Notes: generated by a model not told the origin, from the sequence alone. A DNA stretch of 64,000 bases from an uncultured Bacteroidales bacterium (GCA_900314925.1 OMXC01000008.1:31345-95344), one strand, 5' to 3'. Positions 9,101-16,379 are shown, numbered from the stretch's first letter. Numbers and translations: made by a program.

Positions 9101-9884
9101 TGTCGTATGCGGTGCCGATGGCGTTGGTGGCTTGGGCCACGACAGTGTGCTGGCCGGCGGTGGTGAAGGTGTGGGTCAGCGTGGTGCTGGTCTCGCTCTG
9201 CTGCACGCCGTCCACATACCAGCCGTAGCTGGTGGCCGCGCCGTTGATGGTGAAGATGGCGGGCTCGTTGATTTTCACGAGGGCCGGGGCGCTGATGTTG
9301 ATCTCAGGGGCTCCCTGGGCGCCGATGCGCAGGTCGTCGAGATGGAGCTGATACATGTCGGTGGTGTTGTGATGGCGGAAGGCCACATAGATGGTCTGAC
9401 CGGCATAGCTGGAAAGGTTGGCAGTGTATTTGGTGTAAGTCATGCTGGTGGTGCCGGTGTACACGGGGGTGGTGCCGGTGAAGTCGCTGACGGTGTTGCC
9501 AGTTGTGCTCACGTACACGCTGTAGTTCTCCATATAGTAGCTGGAGTTGTCATAACCCAAGGCGTACCAGCTCAGGTCGAAATTGCTGCCTGCAGGAAGG
9601 GTGAAGGCAGGGAGGATGAGCCAGTTGTCGGGCGTAAGGGCGCCAACGTTGTTGATGTACGATGCGGAGGACATGAAGCCCGTGCTGCCGTTGTTGCCCA
9701 TGGCGGAGCTGGTGTAGTAGGTATAATCCCAGTTGTAGCCGTCACCGTCGTTGTCGATGACGCTGAAGCCGGTCGGCAAGGCCGTGCCGTTCTCAAAGTC
9801 TTCCGTCCACGGGAAGCTTGTGATCTGGGCGCTCAAAGGCAGCATCATGGCTGCAAGCGCCAGAGTGAATAATGCTTTTTTCAT
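6132..9884 (-). CDS. T9SS cargo: jelly-roll/PKD surface protein
   Basis: A 1250-aa secreted protein. Signal peptide at 1-19 (ending PLSAQ). Five cleaved-adhesin/choice-of-anchor-J type jelly-roll modules follow, each opening with a variant of FPWTEDFENG and closing with (F)RHHN...LDD-like strands. Four PKD-like modules separate them (for example WYVDGVQQSET, then AGQHTVVAQATN). The C-terminal ~75 residues are a type IX secretion sorting domain (VYPNPVFNMLNIAG, EGVYMVRV, ending QKVVKK). No catalytic domain is visible, so an adhesive or scaffold role is likely. ATG 9884 was chosen because it starts the signal peptide; the open frame upstream crosses the promoter. Monocistronic, with its own promoter and terminator. 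Confidence 0.92.
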   Translation of the reverse strand: MKKALFTLALAAMMLPLSAQITSFPWTEDFENGTALPTGFSVIDNDGDGYNWDYTYYTSSAMGNNGSTGFMSSASYINNVGALTPDNWLILPAFTLPAGSNFDLSWYALGYDNSSYYMENYSVYVSTTGNTVSDFTGTTPVYTGTTSMTYTKYTANLSSYAGQTIYVAFRHHNTTDMYQLHLDDLRIGAQGAPEINISAPALVKINEPAIFTINGAATSYGWYVDGVQQSETSTTLTHTFTTAGQHTVVAQATNAIGTAYDTVTIDAIDCGNIALPYAPDFSASLGCWDTAGATLYGYNWMPTSEAGLAYGQVLSFARVYQNNQWYDISTDSWLISPAITMPATGSYEIYWKARPFTGQFPAEHYSVYVISGANFADTTSVYTTTLASNDTNWTVNAIAVPSTVSGDFKVAFRHHNTNTNSYVLILDEIEVRAQGAPVLTLAGPTIAQNNTAVTYSASTNVNTLAWYIDGVQQSETGTSFTHTFTAAGTYTVKAVATSTTGQSIADSVVTTIYSCDPISTFPFTEDFENGLNNCWGMISMDAANDNEFGTYADATAHSGANDFRFSSYSRASTTGDYNQYLITPELVLDANNTYDLKFWYKAQRATDTFFVKTSTTGNAVSDFTNVLASYTNPATAWTEVVLTLPAATKYVAINYNANYQYRLYVDDIYIGAPTTPSVSLVGPASVKAGNIARYTATGTTQTFSWIVDGVASSETGNVLATSFATAGNHTVIVGATNTVGTSYDTVVTDVFVCPAESLPFTADFTNGFGCWDTVSTTGTRWYLSEEMMQNPLGQVLSISAQQSYFGMMDMGQDNWLISNEIAMTAGSYEISWRPFALGAPNYASDHYSVYVISGANFTDSTMVFSETLTAGDTTFAKRVASVPATVTGNFKIAFRHHNCTGGYAMALDSIMIAAPSLPIVTVSGPTAVMVGANATFTASCANATSFNWTVDGTAQNETGNVLTTSFTATGNHTISVTATNSVGTSAPATHTVNAYNCDAITSFPWTEDFENGISDCWSTIDNDGDGYNWYPTLGDSEFGNSFGNGETGNSAISNSYVNGGVGAITPDNWLITPAITLPADGNYTLSWFATGASNDYGEEHYAVYVATGNTVADFTATTPISEETLAGYEWVSRSASLADYAGQTVYVAFRHYSCTDMYVLGIDDVSIAATSGIEDAENASNVAVYPNPVFNMLNIAGDNIQKVEVIDINGRTVLSNDRAGQLDMSNLAEGVYMVRVISANGIHTQKVVKK

Positions 9885-9938
9885 TTTTTTTGTTGTTTTT
9901 AATTTATATAAATATTTGTTTCCTATAAATTTAGGTCG

Positions 9939-9954
9939 CCACCCTACAGGGTGG
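9939..9954. repeat. Leader hairpin of T9SS cargo gene
   Basis: An inverted repeat, CCACCCT at 9939-9945 and AGGGTGG at 9948-9954. It should form close to the 5' end of the cargo transcript, just after the promoter. It resembles the small GG(G)TT/AACCC palindromes near 14723 and 52463-52644. Confidence 0.6.
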
Positions 9955-9963
9955 GACAAAATG

Positions 9964-9971
9964 CAAATATA
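9964..9971 (-). promoter_or_regulatory. -7 element for T9SS cargo gene
   Basis: On the minus strand this reads TATATTTG, matching the Bacteroidota -7 consensus TAnnTTTG, about 80 bases before the start at 9884. I see no clear TTTG at the -33 distance, so the call rests on one element. Confidence 0.5.
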
Positions 9972-10059
9972 CGACTTTTTTCCGAATGCGCGTGCGCGAA
10001 GCGGATTTTAACATTTGCCCTGCAAGGATTCACGGCCGCAGCAACAACATTTCCGCCCC

Positions 10060-10202
10060 GTCCCCAGCCGAAGCCCATACGGAGCCTGTACGGCATTTCA
10101 ACGATACTTCAACGATACTTCTTCAGTGCAGCACTGAAGAACTACTGAAGAAGTATCGTTGAAATGCCGAAGGGGGTCCGTGGCGGATCCGTGGCAGAAG
10201 GT
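10060..10202. repeat. 11-bp ladder palindrome, element 1
   Basis: About 13 consecutive 11-bp units in one register, most ending in CG or TG, symmetric about the unit GTGCAGCACTG (10126-10136). Core arms 10091-10129 and 10131-10169 are each 39 bases and would pair completely except for one unit: AACGATACTTC on the left, TTCAGTAGTTC on the right. The outer units, GAGCCTGTACG and AAGGGGGTCCG, TGGCGGATCCG, keep the 11-bp phase. It lies after the cysS-to-PHP operon. No U-run follows, so it is not a standard terminator. Confidence 0.85.
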
Positions 10203-10218
10203 GTGTGAATGACGGGGG

Positions 10219-11043
10219 CTACCGGCGCCAGTGGGTGAGCACTTCGGGGTATTGGATGGCGCGGAGGTATTCGCTTGCGCCTTCGGTGCGCGGCAGGTCC
10301 TCCGGCGCATGGGCGTCGGTGCTGACGATGACGGGCAGGCGCCACTGCTTCATCTGCTGCAGCAGGCGGCGCGAGGGGTAGTAGTCGGGGTGGCGCCCTT
10401 TGTAGATGCCGCGGGTGTTCACCTCGACGATGACGCCCAGCTCACGGGCCAGCGCGAGGGTCTCCAGGGCTAGCTCTTCGTACCACGGCTCGTCTTCCGC
10501 GAAGTAGCGGCTGCGGTTGTGCATGGCTATCTTGTCGGGGTGGCCGAGGATGGTGGGGCGGTTCTTCTCCAGCATGGCGTTCTGCTGGTGGAAGTAAGCC
10601 GTCACCCCGCGCCGTATGTCGCCACCGAAGAGGCGCTGCAGGCCTTCGTCGTAGCGCTCCCATCTGGGGCCGTCGATGAACCATAGGTCGTCGGCTCCCC
10701 GTGGCGTCACTCCCGGTGCCGGTATGAGGTGCACGCTGCCTATGGTGTAGTCCAGCCCGCCCTGCTTTGTCAAGGGGGTGAAGTCTTCGAGCATGCCGGG
10801 CACATAGTCGAACTCCAGGCCGAGGCTTATCTCGATGCGGTCCTTGTACTCTTCCTGCAGGGCGCGCACCTCGCGGCAGTAGCCGTCGTAGTCGGTGATG
10901 GAGAAGGTGTTGTCGAAGGGCAGGGGAGAGTGGCCGCTGAAGCCGAGGGCCGTGAAGCCGTGGGCGACGGCGAAGTCGACCATCTCGCGCGGCGTGGCCT
11001 TGCCGTCGCAGTAGCATGAGTGTGTGTGGAAGTTAGAAAGCAT
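10219..11043 (-). CDS. PHP-domain phosphatase (histidinol-phosphatase family)
   Basis: A 274-aa PHP-domain metallo-hydrolase of the HisJ/HisK type, which dephosphorylates histidinol phosphate in histidine synthesis. It begins with the metal-binding HTHS (residues 6-9). Further metal-ligand motifs are SGHSPL (near 41), GLEFD (near 75), HPDK (near 165) and STDAH (near 244). Length fits the family. No other his genes are near, so the physiological substrate is uncertain. Its start overlaps the porin-like gene stop by 11 bases, and it is the last gene of the cysS operon. Confidence 0.85.
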   Translation of the reverse strand: MLSNFHTHSCYCDGKATPREMVDFAVAHGFTALGFSGHSPLPFDNTFSITDYDGYCREVRALQEEYKDRIEISLGLEFDYVPGMLEDFTPLTKQGGLDYTIGSVHLIPAPGVTPRGADDLWFIDGPRWERYDEGLQRLFGGDIRRGVTAYFHQQNAMLEKNRPTILGHPDKIAMHNRSRYFAEDEPWYEELALETLALARELGVIVEVNTRGIYKGRHPDYYPSRRLLQQMKQWRLPVIVSTDAHAPEDLPRTEGASEYLRAIQYPEVLTHWRR

Positions 11044-12214
11044 AGACGATGCTCAGCGACAGGCGCAGGTTGCCCACGGGCTCCTTGTAGCCGGCATGGG
11101 TGTATTCGGCTTCAGCGGTGAAGTCGAGGCCGGTGAGCGTCTTGTAGGTGAGGCGGGGCTGCACGCGCCAGAGGTATTCCAGGTCGTGGCCGCGGCCGAA
11201 GCAGTGGACGAAGTTCGCATTGCCGTAGTCGAGGTTCTTGGCGTAGCCGATGAAGAGGCCGGGGCGCCAGTGTCCGGTGCTCTTTTCGACATCGAGCCAC
11301 ACGGTGTTGAAGTGCCAGTCCCGGAACGTGCTGTCGGCCAGCATCAGGTAGCCGCCCAGCGAGCAGCCTTCGTAGAGGCTGTTGTTCAGCAGCGTCTGGG
11401 CCTTAAAGGTGACACCCTTAAGCGTCAGACTGCCAAACGCAGAATAACTCAACGAGGTGTACAAGGCACCATCGGCTGCCATGCCTGTAGTGTTCACCAC
11501 CGGCTGTGTGGTCTTGGCGTTGACGGCCGCACCGACAAAGATTTTACCGCTATGATAACGTATCTGTGCGTTGAGCTCGGGCACCAGGCTATGGCGGGCA
11601 AAGAGTGTGCTGCTCTGCGGAACACCGTTGAGCAAGCCCTGGCTCATATTGTCGAGCTGCCACTGTGCCACAGCCATTAGTTCCCAGTTGCCTGTAGGGA
11701 AGTAGCTGTAGCGCACCTGTGGCTGGCGGGCGTAGCAGTGGAACGGCGCACCCATGTTCAGCGGGTTGGTCATGGGCATGATCTCATGGACGACCATGGC
11801 ATACCAATATTGGCCCACGGTAAGTTCATGACTGTCCCAATTCAGCCTGAGGTAGGCGTGACGCAGGCGCAGGTTGTTGATTGTGGCGTTGGTGCTGCCG
11901 GTGAAGTCGCCTTCGATATATGCCATAGTGTTGGCTCCAAGCATCTCTGGGCCTTTGACAGTGAGTCCCAGTCGGGCGGTGATGGCCAGCATGTTGGCCT
12001 GCCAGCCGTCGTTGATGTCGCGGCCCAGGCTGTCCTTGACGATGGGCTTGGGGTAGAAGAGCATCATGTCCTCGCGGCCACCCACCACCGAGCGGCTGTC
12101 GGCGTAGTAGTGCGGGTTGACGAAGCCGTGCCACTCGAGCGCGAAGGGGCTTTGGGCTCTCAAGGAACCCATTAAACCCATTAAGCCCACTAAACCTATT
12201 AAGAGCTTCTTCAT
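11033..12214 (-). CDS. Outer-membrane porin-like protein
   Basis: A 393-aa protein with a signal peptide (1-20) and a barrel-like mature domain rich in alternating aromatic residues (YYADSRSVVGG, HAYLRLNWDSHELTVGQYW), ending in a terminal strand LSLSIVYAF. It looks like Bacteroidota porin-type proteins of unknown solute. The signal peptide reads LIGLVGLMGLMGSL because the DNA (about 12175-12206) is a 9-bp tandem repeat of the GGTTTAATG type. The ATG at 12214 overlaps the upstream stop (ATGA). Confidence 0.78.
   Translation of the reverse strand: MKKLLIGLVGLMGLMGSLRAQSPFALEWHGFVNPHYYADSRSVVGGREDMMLFYPKPIVKDSLGRDINDGWQANMLAITARLGLTVKGPEMLGANTMAYIEGDFTGSTNATINNLRLRHAYLRLNWDSHELTVGQYWYAMVVHEIMPMTNPLNMGAPFHCYARQPQVRYSYFPTGNWELMAVAQWQLDNMSQGLLNGVPQSSTLFARHSLVPELNAQIRYHSGKIFVGAAVNAKTTQPVVNTTGMAADGALYTSLSYSAFGSLTLKGVTFKAQTLLNNSLYEGCSLGGYLMLADSTFRDWHFNTVWLDVEKSTGHWRPGLFIGYAKNLDYGNANFVHCFGRGHDLEYLWRVQPRLTYKTLTGLDFTAEAEYTHAGYKEPVGNLRLSLSIVYAF
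12174..12208 (-). repeat. 9-bp tandem repeat inside a signal peptide
   Basis: Read on the coding strand: GGTTTAGTG, GGCTTAATG, GGTTTAATG, GGTTCCTTG. These four 9-bp units encode the repeating Gly-Leu-Met/Val core of the porin-like protein's signal peptide. Confidence 0.65.
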
Positions 12215-12897
12215 TTCTTGATGGCAAGTATCAGGCCCAGCGCCACGCCCAGCAGGGCGGCGAAGAGCACCTGGAACGTCGGGGGCAGGATGAAGGTGAT
12301 GGTGTGCGCCGGGAACCAGAAGAGGGGTATGGTCTTCTTGATGACGAAGTTCCACTGCATGTCCCAGTTGACCTTGTGGGCGAATATCTCGCGCATCTTC
12401 ATGGGGCGGAGCAGACCTGCCACGGTGCCGCCGTTGTCGGTGATGTGTATGTCGGTGCACTTGTGGAAGGTCATCATCACCGGTGCGAAGATGCTGTTCA
12501 TAAGCACGCTGACGGCAAAGGCCACGCCCAGCTTGCCCCAGGAGAAGGCCGGGGCGGCGAACACAGCGGCGGCGCTTGTCCAGCCCAGCGAGCCGAGGAA
12601 GGCCGGTACGCCGGTCTTGAAGATGACCATGGCCATGGCGATGCACATGCCGAGGAAGCCCCACACCATCATGCGGGGCACGATGCCGAAGCCCGGCTTG
12701 TTGTAGACGCCTTCGCGGATGCGCAGGGCCAGCATCTCGCCCAGTGTGGCGAGGATGGCGAACTTGAAGAAGGCCATGATGTATGGGTGCTGCGCAGTGG
12801 CGCGGCAGAACCAGTCGAAGAAGCCGGTGGCGGGGATGAAGAACGGCGCCAGCACTATGATGACGCAAAGGATGAGTATCCAGTCTGCTTTTTTCAT
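12211..12897 (-). CDS. Uncharacterised multi-pass membrane protein
   Basis: A 228-aa protein with about five or six hydrophobic helices (ILILCVIIVLAPFF near 7-20; a GEMLALRIREGVYNKPG loop; FGIVPRMMVWGFLGM; a C-terminal helix GVALGLILAIKK). It resembles a conserved inner-membrane family of Bacteroidota for which I know no function. It sits 25 bases after cysS and overlaps the porin-like gene by four bases, so they are probably co-expressed. Confidence 0.72.
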   Translation of the reverse strand: MKKADWILILCVIIVLAPFFIPATGFFDWFCRATAQHPYIMAFFKFAILATLGEMLALRIREGVYNKPGFGIVPRMMVWGFLGMCIAMAMVIFKTGVPAFLGSLGWTSAAAVFAAPAFSWGKLGVAFAVSVLMNSIFAPVMMTFHKCTDIHITDNGGTVAGLLRPMKMREIFAHKVNWDMQWNFVIKKTIPLFWFPAHTITFILPPTFQVLFAALLGVALGLILAIKK

Positions 12898-12922
12898 GAC
12901 TCTTAATTTTTATCTCATGGGT

Positions 12923-14416
12923 TTATAACTGCCACGTGGCGCCGTCTTTGCCGTCTTTGACGGTGACGCCGGCGGCGGCGAGGGCGTCGCGTATCTTGTC
13001 GCTGGTGGCCCAGTCTTTGTTGGCCTTGGCGGTGGCGCGGATGTCGAGTATGATGTGCATCAGGCTGTCTACCAGCTGGCCGTTGCCGCCCTCGGAGGCT
13101 TCGTCGCGCATGCCCATGACCTCGAAGAGGAAGGTGTCGAAGACCTGGCGCAGCTCGTCGATGTCGGCCTGGCGGAGCTTGAGCTTGCCGTCGGCGGCGG
13201 AGTTGATGATGCGCGCGGCCTCAAAGAGGTGGCTGATGACGATGGGCGTGTTGAAGTCGTCGTTCATGGCGTCGTAGCACTTCTGTCGGAGGGCTGCCAC
13301 TTCGGGGTTGGCCTCGGCGCCGGCGCTGGCGGCGACCCTGCCGAGGGTCTTGTAGGCTTCGAGGAGCTTGGCGAAGCCCTTCTCCGAAGCCTGCAGGGCT
13401 TCGTTGCCGAAGTCTACGGTGCTGCGGTAGTGGGCCTGGAGGATGAAGAAGCGGATGGTCATGGGGCTGTAGGCCTGCGCCAGCATCTCCTTGCCGTCCT
13501 TGTCTTTGTGGCTACCGGCGAAGAACTCGTCGAGGGTGATGAAGTTGCCCAGGCTCTTGCCCATCTTCTGGCCGTTGATGGTGATCATGTTGTTGTGCAT
13601 CCAGTAGCGGCAGGGGGCGTGGCCTGTGGAGGCTACGCACTGCGCTATCTCGCTCTCGTGGTGCGGGAAGACGAGGTCCATGCCGCCGCCGTGTATGTCG
13701 AAGGGCGAGCCGAGGTATTTGGCGCCCATGGCGGTGCACTCGGCATGCCAGCCGGGGAAGCCGTCGCTCCAGGGCGAAGGCCACCGCATGATGTGCTCCG
13801 GCGAGGCTTTCTTCCACAGGGCGAAGTCGCCGGGGAAGCGTTTCTCCTCCTGTCCGTCGAGTTCGCGGGTGGTGGCGAGCATCTCCTCGATGACGCGGCC
13901 GCTGAGCTGGCCGTATTTGTGGGTCTGCTCCTGGTATTTGCGCACGTCGAAGTACACCGAGCCGTTGCTGACGTAGGCGTAGCCGGCGTCGAGTATCTGC
14001 TGCACGAGGGCTATCTGCTCCATGATGTGGCCGCTGGCGTGGGGCTCTATGCTCGGGGGCAGCACGCCGAGGCGCTCCATGGCTGTGTGGTAGCGGTTGG
14101 TGTAGTACTGCGCCACCTCCATGGGCTCCAGCTGCTCCAGGCGCGCCTTCTTGGCTATCTTGTCCTCGCCCTCGTCGGCGTCGTGCTCCAGGTGGCCCAC
14201 GTCGGTGATGTTGCGCACGTAGCGCACCTTGTAGCCCAGATGCTGCAGGTAGCGGAAGACGATGTCGAAGGTGATGGCGGGGCGGGCGTGGCCCAGGTGG
14301 GCGTCGCCGTAGACCGTCGGGCCGCAGACGTACATGCCCACATGGCCCTCGTTAATAGGGCGGAAGAGCTCTTTCTGACGGCTCAACGTATTGTATATCA
14401 ACAGTTGCTGTTCCAT
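12923..14416 (-). CDS. cysS: Cysteinyl-tRNA synthetase
   Basis: A 497-aa class I synthetase that charges tRNA-Cys. The HIGH-type motif is HLGH (40-43) and the KMSKS loop is KMGKS (285-289). Zinc ligands are visible: Cys31 in CGPTVYG, Cys228 in WHAEC and the His pair at 253-254 in FPHHESE. Start at 14416 gives [10 protein letters not shown], the usual N-terminus; the upstream in-frame ATG at 14440 lies within the promoter element. It is the first gene of a four-gene minus-strand operon. Confidence 0.96.
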   Translation of the reverse strand: MEQQLLIYNTLSRQKELFRPINEGHVGMYVCGPTVYGDAHLGHARPAITFDIVFRYLQHLGYKVRYVRNITDVGHLEHDADEGEDKIAKKARLEQLEPMEVAQYYTNRYHTAMERLGVLPPSIEPHASGHIMEQIALVQQILDAGYAYVSNGSVYFDVRKYQEQTHKYGQLSGRVIEEMLATTRELDGQEEKRFPGDFALWKKASPEHIMRWPSPWSDGFPGWHAECTAMGAKYLGSPFDIHGGGMDLVFPHHESEIAQCVASTGHAPCRYWMHNNMITINGQKMGKSLGNFITLDEFFAGSHKDKDGKEMLAQAYSPMTIRFFILQAHYRSTVDFGNEALQASEKGFAKLLEAYKTLGRVAASAGAEANPEVAALRQKCYDAMNDDFNTPIVISHLFEAARIINSAADGKLKLRQADIDELRQVFDTFLFEVMGMRDEASEGGNGQLVDSLMHIILDIRATAKANKDWATSDKIRDALAAAGVTVKDGKDGATWQL

Positions 14417-14437
14417 GATGCTATGAGTATTGGACTG

Positions 14438-14445
14438 CAAAGGTA
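14438..14445 (-). promoter_or_regulatory. -7 element for cysS
   Basis: The minus strand reads TACCTTTG (TAnnTTTG), ending 22 bases before the cysS ATG at 14416, as is common for short Bacteroidota leaders. No clear -33 TTTG was found at the expected spacing. Confidence 0.5.
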
Positions 14446-14491
14446 CGCAAAAAAAATGAATTGCAGGTTCTTTTTTATTATGTTCGCGCGG

Positions 14492-14656
14492 AAAGTCCGC
14501 CGCAGTCCCACCGCCTCCTCTACTGCTCCCCTACGGCATTTCTTCAGTACTTCTTCAGTAGTTCTTCAGTAGTATTTCAGTGTTCCACTGAAGAAGTATC
14601 GTTGAAGTATCGTTGAAGTACTGAAGAACTGCCGTAGGGGATGGGTGGGGGAGAGG
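14492..14656. repeat. 11-bp ladder palindrome, element 2
   Basis: Fifteen 11-bp units in unbroken register around a central GTGTTCCACTG (14580-14590). Arms 14528-14582 and 14586-14640 are 55 bases each. On folding they match except at two central units and one flanking base. Left has TTCAGTAGTTC and TTCAGTAGTAT; right, read in the same sense, has AACGATACTTC twice. These are the same two unit types that differ in element 1. The outer units (CCTCCTCTACT, GCTCCCCTACG, TAGGGGATGGG) keep the phase. Confidence 0.87.
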
Positions 14657-14722
14657 TATGAAAAAGGCATGCCGCCGCTGCGGGTCCGGGTGGCGGCCTG
14701 GGGTGTGCGCGAAGGCTGCAGG

Positions 14723-14746
14723 CATGGAACCCCGGCGGGGGTCCAA
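14723..14746. repeat. Small GGAACCCC palindrome
   Basis: CATGGAACCCCGGCGGGGGT followed by CCAA; the same core as the cluster at 52463-52644, separated from element 2 by about 70 bases. It appears to be a dispersed short palindromic repeat. Confidence 0.6.
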
Positions 14747-14775
14747 TTGATGGCTTGGCTGGCGCGTTGGGGCTG

Positions 14776-15999
14776 TCAGGCGGCTATGGCGCCGCGGCGG
14801 TGGACGGTGAGGGCCACGGCGGCGCTGCTGATGGCCATGACGAGAAGGAAGGTGTAGAGGAAGTCGACGGCGCGCATGGCCACGGGGAAGGCGCTGACGA
14901 CGAAGTTGCCGTCGCCCATGCGCACGATGCCGAACTGCTGCTGCAGGAAGCATACCGCGAAGCCCAGCAGCAGCCCCGCGACGACGGCTACGAGGCAGAT
15001 GAGCAGCCCTTCGGCGAAGAAGGTGCGGCGCACCTGGCGCACGGTCATGCCCATGCTGCGCAGGGTGAAGACGTCGCGCCGCTTGTTGATGATGAGCAGC
15101 GACAGCGAGGCGGCGAGGCTGAGGGTTGAGATGAGCACTATGAGCGAGAGGATGAGGTAGATGCCGAGGCGTTCCGTGCGGAATATCTTGAAGTATAGCG
15201 GCTGCTGGTCGTAGCGGTCCTTTACTGTGAGTTTTGAGTTTTGGGTTTTGAGTTTTGAGTTGAGGGCTTGCTTTACCTTTTGGGCGTCGGCGCCCGGGCG
15301 CAGCCTGACGGCGAGGGCCGTGACCTCGTCGGGGGCGTAGTCCATGAGGCGGCGCACGAAGTCGATGTGCGTCACCACGTAGCGGCGGTCGATGTCCTGC
15401 TGTATGAAGAAGTAGGCCGTGGGGTAGGCGTAGCCTATGTTGAAGGCCTGGTCCATGGTGTAGCCCATGGCCGTGGTGCCGCGTTTGGGTATGTGGACTG
15501 CCGCCGGGCGGTTGGAGAGGAGGCGCATGCCGAGGTTGTAGTAGATTTCGCCGCCGACGAGGAGCGCCGGGGCGTCGTCGACGGTGAGGGCGTAGGGGCC
15601 TTCGTGCAGCATGGTGTCGAGGCCGCTGACGGTGCGGTAGGCCTCGTCGACGCCGCGGAGGGTGACGATGGCCTGCTGGTCGCCGTAGGTGAGCCATGCC
15701 GTCTCGGCGGCGATCTGTGACACCTGGGCCACGCCGTCGGCCCGGCAGAGGGCGCCGTAGTCCATGTCCGAGGTGCGGAAGGTCTTGCCTTCGGCGGGCT
15801 CGATGACGAGCTCGGGGTCGAAGGTGCCGAAGAGGCCGCGGGTGATTTCGCCGATGCCGTTGTAGACGGAGAGCACTATGATGAGGGCCGCGGTGCTCAC
15901 CAGCAGGCCCGCGAGGGAGATCCACGATATGATGTTGACCACCGACTTCTGGCGGCGGGCGAAGAGGTAGCGCACGGCGATGAGCTGTTCGAGCCGCAT
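14776..15999 (-). CDS. LolC/LolE-type ABC transporter permease
   Basis: A 407-aa inner-membrane permease of the FtsX/LolC-E family, which with LolD releases lipoproteins from the inner membrane. One N-terminal helix (about 20-47, NIISWISLAGLLVSTAAL), a large periplasmic domain, then three C-terminal helices (about 285-310, 335-362, 380-402) in the FtsX fold. An odd 12-residue stretch at about 246-257 (NSKLKTQNSKLT) is encoded by a heptamer array (15229-15263) and lies in the periplasmic domain. The start lies four bases after the rbfA stop. The LolD ATPase is not in the window. Confidence 0.88.
   Translation of the reverse strand: MRLEQLIAVRYLFARRQKSVVNIISWISLAGLLVSTAALIIVLSVYNGIGEITRGLFGTFDPELVIEPAEGKTFRTSDMDYGALCRADGVAQVSQIAAETAWLTYGDQQAIVTLRGVDEAYRTVSGLDTMLHEGPYALTVDDAPALLVGGEIYYNLGMRLLSNRPAAVHIPKRGTTAMGYTMDQAFNIGYAYPTAYFFIQQDIDRRYVVTHIDFVRRLMDYAPDEVTALAVRLRPGADAQKVKQALNSKLKTQNSKLTVKDRYDQQPLYFKIFRTERLGIYLILSLIVLISTLSLAASLSLLIINKRRDVFTLRSMGMTVRQVRRTFFAEGLLICLVAVVAGLLLGFAVCFLQQQFGIVRMGDGNFVVSAFPVAMRAVDFLYTFLLVMAISSAAVALTVHRRGAIAA
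15229..15263 (-). repeat. In-frame heptamer array in the LolC/E-type gene
   Basis: Five 7-bp units on the plus strand: GAGTTTT, GAGTTTT, GGGTTTT, GAGTTTT, GAGTTGA. The reading frame stays open through them. Thirty-five bases is not a multiple of three, so flanking bases must complete the in-frame change. Confidence 0.75.
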
Positions 16000-16003
16000 C
16001 GTG

Positions 16004-16348
16004 TTACTGTTTCAGCAGGCGGTTGATGTTCTCCACGTAGTCCAGCGTGTCGTCGATGAAGAACTCGAGCTGCGGTATGATGCGCAGCTGCTTGCCTTCG
16101 CGCATGCCGAGGCGGCGCCGCAGGTCGGAGGTGTTCTCGCGGATGAGGGCCATGACGCTGTCGGGCGTGCCGCCGCCGATGGGCATGATGGAGACGTAAA
16201 TGCGTGCTATGGAGAGGTCGGGGGTGATGCGCACCTCAGTGACGCTGATGAGCGACGGGCCGAGGACGGGCTTCATCTCGCGGAGGAAGATGTCGCTCAT
16301 GTCCTGCTGTATGAGGCGGCAGATCTTGTTCTGACGTGTGCTTTGCAT
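16004..16348 (-). CDS. rbfA: Ribosome-binding factor A
   Basis: A 114-aa KH-like protein that binds the 30S subunit and helps mature the 5' end of 16S rRNA. Start MQSTRQNKICRLIQQ is typical; SVTEVRITPDLSIARIYVS is the conserved central strand-helix region. ATG 16348 was chosen because the upstream extension to 16375 is encoded by a heptamer array and is not conserved. It sits between an outer-membrane protein gene and the LolC/E-type permease, a common kind of Bacteroidota neighbourhood. Confidence 0.92.
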   Translation of the reverse strand: MQSTRQNKICRLIQQDMSDIFLREMKPVLGPSLISVTEVRITPDLSIARIYVSIMPIGGGTPDSVMALIRENTSDLRRRLGMREGKQLRIIPQLEFFIDDTLDYVENINRLLKQ

Positions 16349-16351
16349 GTT

Positions 16352-16379
16352 CGATAACCAATAACCTGTAATCAATAAC
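16352..16379. repeat. Heptamer array before rbfA
   Basis: Four 7-bp units, CGATAAC, CAATAAC, CTGTAAT, CAATAAC, fill almost the whole 37-base gap between the outer-membrane protein stop (16386) and the rbfA start (16348). The units resemble the reverse complement of the GGTTATA/GGTTATT array at 50265. Confidence 0.72.

Larger units (their letters stand above)
9885..10218. other. Intergenic region: leader, promoter and 11-bp ladder palindrome
   Basis: 334 bases without a gene, between the end of the PHP phosphatase gene (-) and the start of the T9SS cargo gene (-). It holds an A/T-rich leader, a small hairpin (9939-9954), a -7 promoter element (9964-9971) and the large 11-bp-phased palindrome (10060-10202). 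Confidence 0.8.
14417..14775. other. Intergenic region with promoter element and two repeat types
   Basis: 359 bases without a gene between the LolC/E-type permease stop and cysS start. It holds a -7 element for cysS (14438-14445), the 11-bp ladder palindrome element 2 (14492-14656) and one GGAACCCC-type small palindrome (14723-14746). Confidence 0.8.

Noticed and set aside
10091..10169. Ladder element 1 as an ordinary intrinsic terminator
   Set aside because: The stem is much too long, has no U-run after it, and similar elements also lie between divergent genes, where a terminator makes no sense.
11024..11680. Plus-strand open frame opposite the porin-like gene
   Set aside because: The minus strand has a signal peptide, barrel pattern and coupled start; the plus-strand frame has none.
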